Made by a program: the position numbers and the translations under genes | Part shown: one piece after another, positions 43,768 through 53,257 of the stretch | Numbering within the stretch: the first letter of the stretch is position 1 | Layout of the letters: every line of letters begins with the position of its first letter | The notes under the pieces: generated by a model | The model's input: only the letters and a program-made list of their open reading frames with translations | Databases searched by the model: none | What the model was told of the DNA's origin: nothing | NCBI GenBank assembly: GCA_009192285.1 | Contig: WBVU01000016.1 | Span: 1,004,186-1,063,799 of the forward strand | Length of the DNA: 59,614 nt | Reading direction: 5' to 3' | DNA from: Morchella semilibera | Taxonomy: Eukaryota; Ascomycota; Pezizomycetes; Pezizales; Morchellaceae

Positions 43768-46000
43768 CAGTCGAATCTCGTTATAGGGGTATTGTTTATA
43801 GGGATAATTGGCTTATAAAGATATAGTGAGCCGGGCTCAATGGAATTTGGTGGGGAAATAAGGATATTCACTTATTAGGATATCCTTATTTTCTCAAAAT
43901 AATTTGTGTAGACATCCTTATAGAGAGGTTAGAGTTAGGGCAATTCTTATGTCTGAACATGACGATTCCTGATTTCCCTAACTTATTCCAAATCGTGTTT
44001 CTTCTCAACTTCATATGCACTTATCCCTTTCCTCTACTGTACCTTCTCAACCATCTGATAGCAAGTAGCAAAAATTACCACGTTATGGCACCGACTAGGA
44101 AGGGAATAAGTGAAGGGGAAAAGAAAGAGCTTTGCGAGTGGGTAAAGGAGGAATTAAAAAAACACTGGAAAAAAACTGCATTGGCAGAAGACTCAACTAT
44201 GGTTTAGTGGTTTGCATAATGGGAGAATACTTTCCCAGTTCTCTATCAGCACGATTCTCAGTAAGCGGTCTGGTGATTTAGTGGAGGACCTAGCCGGTAC
44301 TTTGAAAAAGGATCAACTGGATAAAAAAAAAAAAAAGAGATGTAAAATGGCCAAAGCTGGACGATGCCCTTTACGAGTAGGCAAAAAAAATGGAAAAAAA
44401 AGTGACAATTTCCGGGCTTGTCCTGAAAGAAAAAGGACGTGGGATGATTGCTTTTCTTTATCCTGGTCGGTAAAATATTTTATTTACCATATTAACAGTA
44501 GCTATTATTGCTACAAATATATATTCAGATATTAATTAATGGTTTAGGTGAGCCGGAACCTAAATTCTCTGATGGTTGGCTGGATCGGTGGAAGAAAAAA
44601 CACAATTTCGAAGGATATAAGGAACGTAGTGAATCTGGAAGTGCCGGCAATGCATTGTTACTTGGAACTGATCAAATGAATGTTGTTCGGGCTCTCGTAA
44701 GGAAGTACCATCTGGAAGATATTTACAATTTCGACGAAACTGGATACTTTTATCGAATACAACTAGATAGATGATTATGCACATAACAATTTGCAGGCAC
44801 GACAAAAGATAAGTTACGAATAACAGTCGGCTTTACATTAAATGGTACTGGTACTTACAAATTACCTCTCTGGATAATTGGAAAATCAAAAAGATCCACG
44901 ATACTTCAAGAACATCAATCGTAATGCTCTCGGAAATGTTTATTATAACAATAATACTGCATGGATGAAACATGATATCATGGTTGAATATTTGCATTGG
45001 TTTGATAGAAAGACACAAGGGAGGAAGATTGTACTGTTGATGGATATTTTTTCAGCCCACGAACTCGCTGTATCTATAATTGGCGGTGCAACTGCTCTTC
45101 GTAATATAAGGATTGCTTGGTTACCAGCAAACACCACCTCTGTCTGCCAGGCCTTACTAGATCAAGGAATAATTCAGTTCTGGAAATCACATACACGCAA
45201 ACACTATATCAGAAGCATGGTCCGTACCGCAGAAGCCTTAGAGCCAGGGCAAATTCTTCCTAAAATTACATTACTCCAAGCGGTTAGATGGGCTGCGGAA
45301 GCATGTTAAACCTTCTACAATTTTCAATTGCTTTCAAAAGAGTACAGTTAAATCATACAAAGCATCTTCCCTTACCTCATCATCTGCATCGGCTATAAAA
45401 GAAGCAAATCCAAATGCTACTTCTCCAAGTAGTTTTGGTTCCGGAGATAATCACACTCTTATAACTTCAATCAATCCCGATTATGATGAAACTAGGGATG
45501 CAGATGTTTTATCGGTCAGAAGAGAGGTTCAACAAGGTTTAACTATGCTCCAGAATGCAGGATTTATTCGGTCTGGATTTGATTTAGACTTTTATCTTGA
45601 CCCCTCTGATGAATTAGTTGAAGACAATGCCGAATTTCTAGAGGTATTGACTCCTTTTAGTTTTATTTTATTAACATTGACAGGAATCCTTCTTTGCCTC
45701 TCTTGCGGCCTCTACGTCGAATGGTCTCAATGCTGAAACTGATTTTGATGAAGAAGAGAACGGGTCTATGCAGTCACTTGACCAAAAACCAAAAATTTCA
45801 AGCAAATCAGCTCCTGAATATTTGGAGGGAATTGAGTTGCATCTTCTTCAACAGGAAGAAACAGATGCAAAATCAGTAAATGCTGTTGTTAAGGTGAAGC
45901 GCATGGTTGAGGCAAAGAGGATTGCTAGTATGGGAAGACAAACCCAAACGCTCTTGATAGGTCACTCAGGTTTTAAGAAGGATAACTAAAGAGACTGATG
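43768..46000 (+). mobile_element. Pogo/Tigger-like DNA transposon, 3' end unresolved
   Basis: Starts CAGTCGAATCTCGTTATAGG right after a TA dinucleotide (43766-43767), in the style of pogo elements, within Gypsy element 3. AT-rich 5' non-coding sequence precedes the transposase. The matching right terminus (expected ...CGAGATTCGACTG-TA) was not found downstream, so the element seems truncated or decayed at its right end. The boundary is approximate. Confidence 0.75.
44085..45989 (+). pseudogene. Pogo/Tigger-like transposase, broken
   Basis: From ATG at 44085: helix-turn-helix (SEGEKKELCEWVKEELKKHW), CAG/CAA-to-TAG/TAA stops near 44205-44220, frameshifts, an intron at about 44470-44547, then the CENP-B-type DNA-binding domain (GWLDRWKKKHNFEGYKERS). 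The DDE_1 catalytic core follows: YNFDETGYF (first Asp), KIVLLMDIFSAHE (second Asp), and LPANTTSVCQALLDQGIIQF (third Asp). The C-terminal part uses a 40-nt intron (45644-45683) and ends LLIGHSGFKKDN. The family binds its terminal repeats and moves by cut and paste into TA. Several stops in the middle (near 44775-44880) inactivate it, although the C-terminal half is well kept. Confidence 0.85.
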
Positions 46001-46193
46001 CATTTTGAACTAATGAAAGAGCGGACTCATTAAATAACTATAACTCATACAATATCACTTATCTCTTTGTCTATAAAGATATATGCTCTACATCAGCAAG
46101 CTTGCAGTTGTCTCTGGGCGCATAACCCTCCGCCCTGGCGCATCCCTGTGCCCTCAGCGCCAGGAGCGCCCTAGCGCAAACTTTGTGGTTACC

Positions 46194-46330
46194 CTGCGCC
46201 AGGTGCCACTCTAGGAATCACTCTGCGCCAGGCGTTATCCCGTGAATTATTCTGTGCCAGGCACCATTTTCTGGGATATTCTGCGCCAGGCGCCATCCTC
46301 TGAATTATTCTGCGCCAGGCACCCTCTTCT
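46194..46330. repeat. 29-bp minisatellite with CTGCGCCAGG core
   Basis: Four consecutive 29-bp units (46194-46222, 46223-46251, 46252-46280, 46281-46309) and a partial fifth. Each begins CTGYGCCAGG followed by a variable, often palindromic CRCC/GCGCC and a looser AT-rich spacer. Looser GCGCCAGG/GCACCTGGCG words continue at both sides (46130-46390). It lies between the pogo-like and KDZ transposons. Confidence 0.85.
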
Positions 46331-46451
46331 TTTTCTCCATTCACGCCAGGAGATTTCCCGTGTCCCATACGGCACCTGGCGTTCCAGGAGATTTGGCGAT
46401 AGCTCCTTTCACCATCGCGAGTCCCTACAAAGTTATAAGTAGCCTATATAT

Positions 46452-49400
46452 CTAACTAAATTCATTCCATGTCCGTAGATCTATTCTAGTATTCACAAGC
46501 CAGTTTCCCCTGTCTATCTCAAATAAATGTGCCATCCCTAAAATACACCATATATTCACTACCAAAATTTGGTTACTACTCCTTCTAGAGGCTTTAAGAA
46601 GACCATGAGAGCTATCAGGAATCCCTAGGTCCTTGGCCTCCAAGAGTTCGATCGCACATAGCCGGTGCACCCGTCCCCTATTATCTCGTAGCTTAAATAA
46701 AGCCTCCAGGCGTCCTGGTAGCCTTCCCCCGAACGCTCCCCATTGATCTCGAGTCCCCACCGTTACCCATGTCCAATCTCTCCTCGGTGATCCTTTTCTA
46801 AATGCTGCATTTCCCGTGCAGCACAGGTTATGAATTTCGTACGCATCTGGTCTTTGAAAAATTGGAACCGGAACCTGGAGGCAGGTAAATCGTTCAACTC
46901 GGAGCTCGCCAAGGTTCTCAAGGCTTCCGCCAAAGCTCTCTGAACACCCCGCATCCTCCGCATATTCTCTTATCATGCGATAAAATCTTATTCTACTCAT
47001 CTTGAGTTCATCTGCAATATCGCATAGGATTTCTAGCCTGGTAGAGCGGTTGCAAAGCCTTTTTAAGGGCAACTCGGAGTCGATTATAGGCTGTTCATTC
47101 GGTGCTCTCTTGCGGTCTTCTATCTTAAAAATATCAAGTAATTCCCGCAAGTTCTCACGATGCTCCCATAGGCTCTCGTTGCGGTTCTTAGAAGATCCGT
47201 CAGCTTCCACGATATCTTTGAGGTTCAGTATCCGTATTTCTAGTGCCAATCGTCTTCCGCCGTAATCAAGAATTTGGATCGCCGCATCAACTTTGTTTGA
47301 AGCAGCGTATGCTTCTTTGATTTGGTGTACGTGGGCCAGTTCGCTGATATCCGTAGAGAGAACATAGGAATATTCCCGAATCGCTCCACATGCTCTCGGT
47401 AATGTGATAATTGATGCAATTTGATGAAGATGAAATGAGATTTCTCGCGGATCTCGCGGACCTCTTCTAAGCCACGGTCAATCTTCTGAGAGCCCTCCTG
47501 CCGGAGAGCCCATGTTCGATTCTTTGCATCTTTCTTAGTTTGCTTGTAGGCTCGAAATTCTAAAAAGATATCCTTATACCTATGGAAGTCCTTGAGATAA
47601 CCCTCCAAATATTCAAGTGTACTCTTGGTATGATTCCCGTATTGAGCCATCAGGTGAAAGTCAATCAGTGCCCGAACGCATTTCAAAGCCTCTCCGAAGT
47701 CAGCTCTGACAGAGCTCCCTGGATTTCTCAGAGCCACCGCCAAAGCTCCCAGAACTATACGCCCTAGGTTTCGCATCTCTTTCCCCTGCCATTGCGTGAT
47801 TGCCCTATAAGGCTTGTTCGGTACTGCAAGCCGAGGATAAGGCCCAATCTTTGACCATGCTATATCGAACGCGTCGAGACGCCCATGTCTCTTGAGAAAT
47901 CCTTGAACCCATTCCATCATATGCTTTAACATTCCGAGGTAGATGTTGTGCAATAGATCCGGTTTGTTCAAGTCGTACACCTTGCATCTCGGCATTATCG
48001 CATAAAGCATTGAAGAGAGTCTTCAAAGACCTCGATAAAAGATATTCTACTGGTGATGTATTCGTCGGGTTCTCATTAAACTGCCGTACCATCTCCTGGT
48101 AGGTCTCTTGATCACGCATAGAGCTCTGCCGATAGCTTCCAAGGTTCTTATACTCCACCTCACATCTTGGGCAGGCGGAATTGCTGATGTTTGCAACGAG
48201 GCGTGCTCAGGTTGGTCCACGATCCACCCACACAGTACAGGAAAACATAGCCGTTCATATCCATCCGCGCAGGATATCAACTCGCCCTCCTCGCCACTAC
48301 TTTTCAGGCTTTTGAAGATATCTTTGAGAGCGTTGTGCAGAGCCATCTGCGATTCCCGACGCAAAGTTGCATTCGCACTCGTATTTGAACTGAGCTTAGG
48401 GGGGCACTGGTAATAGCGCTAGGAGTACTAATGAGTGCCCAGAGACTTTCATTCTCACAGAGGAATTGATATTCCCAATTGTGAGATAGATTGGCCATGC
48501 CTTTTTATCACCACTAAAGTTCGTCAGGTGAGTGCCATCCGAGGCACAGATTACCGGAACTAACGTTGAACTCTCAGGGAGAGAATTCTTTTGAGATCAG
48601 TCATGACTTTTCTGACTCTAACGAAACCTCCTAGAGATCTCGGAAAGCTTCTCCTCACCTGTGTTTCCCACCACCAGTCCCCTGTATGCATTTCGCCGTA
48701 AATTCTCTCTCCCTTCTCGTTGTACTCCATTGACGGTGCAAATATAAGAGACTCCTTGAATGCCCGTTGTCCAAGGAGGAATCGAATAATTGTCATAGGG
48801 TGGCGATAGTAGTATGGTATGTTTTTCCCTCCTATAACAACCTCCGCATGGTTCCATGTTGACCTCCCTAGGCAATCGTTCATTTCCTCCATTTTTCGTA
48901 TAAAACCTCACCCATTTCTATAGGAGCTATGGCGATGGTCTCCGGGGGCATGTAGAAAGAAGCTATCGATACTTCCTTGTGATGCTTTGGGACAAAATAA
49001 AGTACCGCGCCATCCGGAATTCATACGATGAGTTGAAAGGTTGCCACGGATTGCCGAGAAGCCATTGTGCGCTTTCCTGATGGCCCTCAGAGCGATATAG
49101 AGCCTCCCCCAGCACCTTCGTAGACCGTGGTGATGCATCGCGAGTAACTCCCAACTCCTCCTCACAGTCCTCCCTATCGTCTACAAAGTAAGACTCTGAT
49201 TCTAGGTCTGAATCTCCAGCAGCTTGTTGAGAAAAAGTCAGAATATGTAGATGACCCGTCCTCGCAACTGGCATCATCCAGATCAGAGCCATCTGAAACC
49301 TTGTGAGACTCCTGTAGTCGTTTGTGATTCTCCTGCAAAAGATCGCATTGATTTGTGAACCATCCATCCGCTTCGTTAGGGTGATTATTCCGTAGGTGCT

Positions 49401-49512
49401 TCTCAAAGTTCGCTGAGGAGCTGTATCGCTTGCTGCAAAAGGACAGGAGGACTTCATTAGGTGTCGCGATAGCTCCCATGGCTCTCGGAGGTGTCAAAAT
49501 TACTACTGCCAA
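46452..49512 (-). pseudogene. KDZ-superfamily (Plavaka-like) transposase, several frameshifts
   Basis: Minus-strand remains of one long transposase. In order: a C2H2-like finger (LLSFCSKRYSSSANFEKHLR); an acidic spacer; NPWQPFNSSYEFRMARYFI; IIRFLLGQRAFKESLIFAP; the signature TGDWWWETQ (about 48685); VPVICASDGTHLTNFSG with KKAWPIYLTIGNI; CGWIVDQPEH with a Cys-rich CPRCEVEYKNLG; DLNKPDLLHNIYLGMLKHMM (about 47950); HVERFGNIPMF; and LALEIRILNLKDI followed by a 260-codon C-terminal frame ending WLVNTRIDLRTWNEF. This order matches Plavaka/KDZ transposases of fungi (from memory). Four or more frame changes make it inactive. Terminal inverted repeats were not found. Confidence 0.8.
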
Positions 49513-50344
49513 GCCTGTGGATTACTAATACTTGTGAGGGTGTATTGGAGGGCACACAACCTCTTGCCAAACAAACTTCTAGCAACGTCATATATTCACG
49601 TTGAAAACTAACCAACATATGCTTTCAGATCAAACCCAACATCTATCGCACATATTGGCCAAACCTTCTAGGGATTCACCACTACTCCAAAAGGTTTCAC
49701 GAGTACCCTCGAAATCTGTGGCTCAAAAATCGGTGCAATGCCCGAAAATCCCTATCTTTTGATACCCAAATGACTACATCTGACTTGAAAACGAGATTAG
49801 AAACACCTAACGATTCGAAGAAAAGCCATCATGCCAACACCAAAACGGACTCGAATACCAACACTCATACTAATCTTACGTCATTTAGTAACTTGCCCAA
49901 AAACCGTCGAACACAGGCCCGAGCAATCAAAGATTCGTGGCTCTGTGCGTTCTGGCGAAGACTGTGGAAGCTTTCGAAAGATCCTCTCAATAGCTCTTAA
50001 TGACTAAATTTGATTTCGTGTGAGTGTTGGAAGAAGGAGGTATTCTACCTCTTCTTCCACCTTGGGAGACCTTTCATTCACCAATCCCCATACTCTTCAC
50101 AACCTCGCCAGCATTGAGCTGGATGCGTCTTTTTAACCTTTATATTACGTTTAATCATTTCTTGTTCGTCCAGCCTTTTCAATTTCAAATTTCAACTTTG
50201 ATATCATCACTTCGACCACTTTCAACTTGATACCTTCCCCAGAATTTCCAGTTTGAAGGATTGCCTCCCAACGCTACTAAGAGTTACCCCTGGGATGACT
50301 AGTATATAAACACCACATGGTTGTTCCCTAATCACTATACATAG
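49513..50344. other. Interval with one small unassigned frame
   Basis: Mostly without coding signal. A 76-codon plus-strand frame at 49770-50000 (MTTSDLKTRLETPNDSKKS...) is Asn/Thr-rich and could belong to the repeat-protein sequence that follows, but nothing proves it. AT-rich sequence at 50100-50300 resembles an intron or promoter. Confidence 0.35.
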
Positions 50345-50938
50345 GTTTCTAACATACCTCCAGTCCAGGGGCAAGTCGGAAAGACCCCTTCCATCATACT
50401 CACGATACATTACCAAAGACTGCAAAAGCCCAGAGTAGAGATCCCAACCCCCCGAAAGCGTCAGCGCCAACCAGTCCCTGAATCCGAAGACGATATTGCC
50501 ACAAGACCCCGTTATTCGAACCCACAAGCTCTTGATAGCCCTCCCCAAAGTTCTACAAGATTGTTCGCAACCCCCCGAAAACGTGGGCACCAACCAGTTC
50601 TTGATTCCGAAGATGAGATTGCTACACGACCACATCGCTCGAACCTGCAGGCTCCTGATAGTCCTGACATCACTCCCGGAAGCCCTGAAAGATCTCGACT
50701 AACCCTTCGAAAGCATCTGCACCAGCCTATCCCCGAAGCTGAAGAGGAAGAGTTGACTATCCTCTCACATAGAGTAGGAATTCCCTGGAGTTACGACTTC
50801 CACCACCAGACCACCCTTGAAACAGGCGCTGACACCCGACGAGACTTGCTCGCCGCGCTCCAAGGCTTCGCAAGACCAAGGCCCCCCCAGTTTGGAAAAA
50901 AGCAACAGCAGCCAGCAGATATCGCATTAAGCTAAAGC
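50345..50938 (+). CDS. Unknown low-complexity protein segment with PRKRxxQPVP repeats
   Basis: About 197 codons open, without a clear ATG. Three tandem, diverging repeats of roughly 38 residues: TPRKRQRQPVPESEDDIATR, TPRKRGHQPVLDSEDEIATR, and LRKHLHQPIPEAEEEELT, each with a basic head and an acidic tail, separated by Pro/Ser linkers (NPQALDSP, NLQAPDSP). The nucleotide repeats are about 114 bp. A candidate splice acceptor (TTTCTAACATACCTCCAG, ending 50365) suggests it is an internal exon. The frame ends after QQQPADIALS. The basic/acidic composition suggests a disordered nuclear protein, but no domain is recognised. It may be the left part of the gene whose right part is at 58.7 kb (inference). 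Confidence 0.4.
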
Positions 50939-51277
50939 TTATCAGCACCCCAGAGAACTATCACATCTCCCAAAGCCCCAAGAAAAAAACTTCCAGACCC
51001 ACCAAGCCAACTCAACACCTTAGCGTATCAGCGACACGCGACCGCTGTCGCAAGGCCCAATCATTCCAAAAGATACCTCCAAAACCACATCAGCCACAGC
51101 AAACAAGGACTGCTGTCGCAGGCCCAAGCACTCCAAAAGTCACCTCCAAAGCTCAAAAGCAACAGCAACCGTGACAGCACCAACGCCCCGACAAGATCTG
51201 CGGTCTGGGCCATCCTCTACTACTAATTCCCAGCCTGCTGTTTACACCCCCGAGAGCCATCCCACAAAGCTCCCAAG
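50939..51277 (+). other. Pro/Lys-rich low-complexity sequence with a doubled 46-bp block
   Basis: Two copies of GACYGCTGTCGCARGGCCCAA followed by YCAYTCCAAAAG and ACCTCCAAA (about 51040-51085 and 51108-51155). Open in frame 51024-51277 (TSKTTSATANKDC..., PTPRQDLRSGPSSTTNSQP). It looks like a continuation of the unknown protein, ending where Gypsy element 2 begins. Confidence 0.35.
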
Positions 51278-51737
51278 TATCACGCTCGCCTTCCCTGTAC
51301 CCGCCTTCCCCAAGGCGTCTCCGACAGGGTTGTTGGATAGTATCGTTGATCGGAAGTAGAATGAAGGATAGGGTGAAGCGAGCTCGGGTAATTGGAATGT
51401 AAGCGCTAGGAAGGTTGGGTAGTAACGGATAGAATTGGGTTATTGGGAATAGTAAGGGTGCTACGGGTGTTGTAGTAGTTTCTACGGGATTCTAGGGTAT
51501 GAGTCTTGAGTCGGAGGGATATTGATATATATAGGTTTGTTCTTTCCTATGTTTCTGCTTCTCTAGGCAACGTCTTCTTTCTGTTAGCAATACATTACTT
51601 TGGCTTCGGCCCTCCTGTTCTTGCCTCGGCCCTGAACCTGAACCTGAACCTGAACCTGAACCTGAACCTGCCTCGCCTCGGGTATCTCTTGAGCCGACCC
51701 TGTCCTAGCCCTCAACCCGACCCCGCCCCGTTAGACT
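51278..51737 (+). repeat. 5' LTR (LTR-E) of Gypsy element 2
   Basis: About 460 bp. It contains CGCCTTCC...AAGGCG near the start, a TATATATAG box (51526-51534), and the hexanucleotide run (CCTGAA)6 at 51631-51666. It ends GCCCCGTTAGACT. The gag ATG follows 34 bp later. Confidence 0.85.
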
Positions 51738-51771
51738 ACGTTGCCTCTTCTTTGGCTCCCGAGATACTACC

Positions 51772-53241
51772 ATGGCAGCCTCCAGATCCTTGTTTATGAT
51801 CGCCCCTGAACCTGTTATTACCGACCGCATCGCTAATAGCGATATGGTTCCCGCTACCTGGGCTGCCCCTGTGGACGTCCCAGCTTTTACCGAACAATAC
51901 AACCATGACAAGGCCCTCCTCTTCGACCTGCTGGGATATAATATCTCTCCCATCCGGCACGAAAGGGACATGGCTCGCTTCGAGAGAGACACAGCCTTGA
52001 ATACTGCCTCCGTTATCCCTGACCTTGAACAGCAAATCGCGAGTCTGGAGAGCCAGCTCGTGGAGGTTCGCCAGCTCAATAGTCTACTGTCGGCCCAGGC
52101 GGCTGCTCCTCCTCCTACTCCCCCAGTTGCTCCTCCTCCTGCTCCCTCCGCTGCTCCTCCTCTTGCTCCCCCCGTTGCTCCTGCTCCTGCTCCTCCTGTT
52201 GCTCCACTCCCAACTTCTCGCTCAGAGAAAGTTCCTGACCCGCCTAAGTTTGATGGCAAGCGGGAGGAACTTCGCCCCTTTGTTACTCAACTCCGCCTTA
52301 AGATGCTTGCCAACCATGACCGCTTCCCTGCTGCCCAAGCCCGCCTGGCTTATACCATTAATCTTCTCTCTGGCCGCGCTCTTGCCCAGGTGATGCCCCT
52401 TGTTGTTGGAGGACGCATCGACCTGGAGGATATTGAAGCCTTGATTACTATTCTGGAAACCGCCTTCGGGGATCCAGACCGCATTGCCACTGCCGAGTGA
52501 GAACTCGAACGTCTTACCCAAGGAGGTCGAGACTTTTCTAGTTACTTCGCTGAGTTCCAACGGTTGGCTGCTGAGGTTAGATGGAACGATGAGGCTAAGA
52601 AACATGCACTTACCCAAGGGCTCTCTCGTGAGCTCCGCTCCGCTATGATACACCACGACGTCCCTGCTGCTACCTCCGAATACGTTCTTTTGCTCCAGAA
52701 GTTCGATAATCGGCTTCGGGATGCTCGTGCCAGAGACCGTTCCTCCCCTTTTGCCGCCCGTCAGCCCTTTGCTCCCTCTGCCCCTGCTCGTACTCCTGCT
52801 CCTGCTTCTGCTGCTCCTGCTCCTCACCCCTCTTATTCTCCAGGTGGTGCGGTACCAATGGATCTCTCTGGTGCCCGTCGTCCCCAACGCCGTGGGCCTA
52901 TCACCCCCGCCAAACGAGCCCGCCGTGCCGCTCAAGGGCTCTGCATGTATTGCGGAGGCCCTGGGCACTTTGCCGCTGAATGTCCTGCTCGCCCTGTTGC
53001 TCGTCCCGCTCGTGTTGCTGCTACTTCTGAGGTCGGTGTACCTCCGGTTATGTCTGGGGCCGGCGCGCCTCCTGTTGTTAATCAAGCTTCTCGACCTTCT
53101 TCTTCTTCTCCCGGTTATGCTTTTGGGTTTCCTTTTGGTGTTTCTTCTTCTTCTGGTTCTGGTTCTTTGGGTTTGGGTTCTCCTGGGTCGATGTTGGCAA
53201 CTGCCCCGGATCAGTCGGGTTTTCACAAGAACCTGTCTTAG
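51772..53241 (+). pseudogene. gag: Element 2 Gag, one in-frame TGA
   Basis: 490 codons in one frame, interrupted only by TGA at 52498-52500 (GAG TGA GAA, most simply CGA-to-TGA). The start ATG has good context (ACCATGG) just after the LTR. There is a predicted N-terminal helix/coiled coil (DLEQQIASLESQLVEVRQL), a long Pro/Ala linker, the Gag core (VPDPPKFDGKREELRPFV, ILETAFGDPDRIA), and zinc knuckle CMYCGGPGHFAAEC (CX2CX4HX4C). The C-terminus is Ser/Gly-rich. Gag runs eight codons past the G GGT TTT heptamer before its own TAG. Confidence 0.92.
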
Positions 53242-53257
53242 GTGGCTTAGGCCAGGT
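53217..53257 (+). promoter_or_regulatory. Predicted -1 frameshift site, element 2
   Basis: G GGT TTT at 53217-53223 is in phase with gag (TCG GGT TTT CAC). A -1 slip continues TCA CAA GAA CCT GTC TTA... into the protease frame without a stop. The downstream structure is weaker than in element 1: ACCTG (53231-53235) can pair with CAGGT (53253-53257) across a 17-nt loop, 7 nt after the heptamer. Confidence 0.65.

Noticed and set aside
52222-53226. 334-codon minus-strand frame rich in Arg/Ser/Thr
   Set aside because: Antisense shadow of element 2 gag, caused by its Pro/Ala/Ser codon bias. No motifs.
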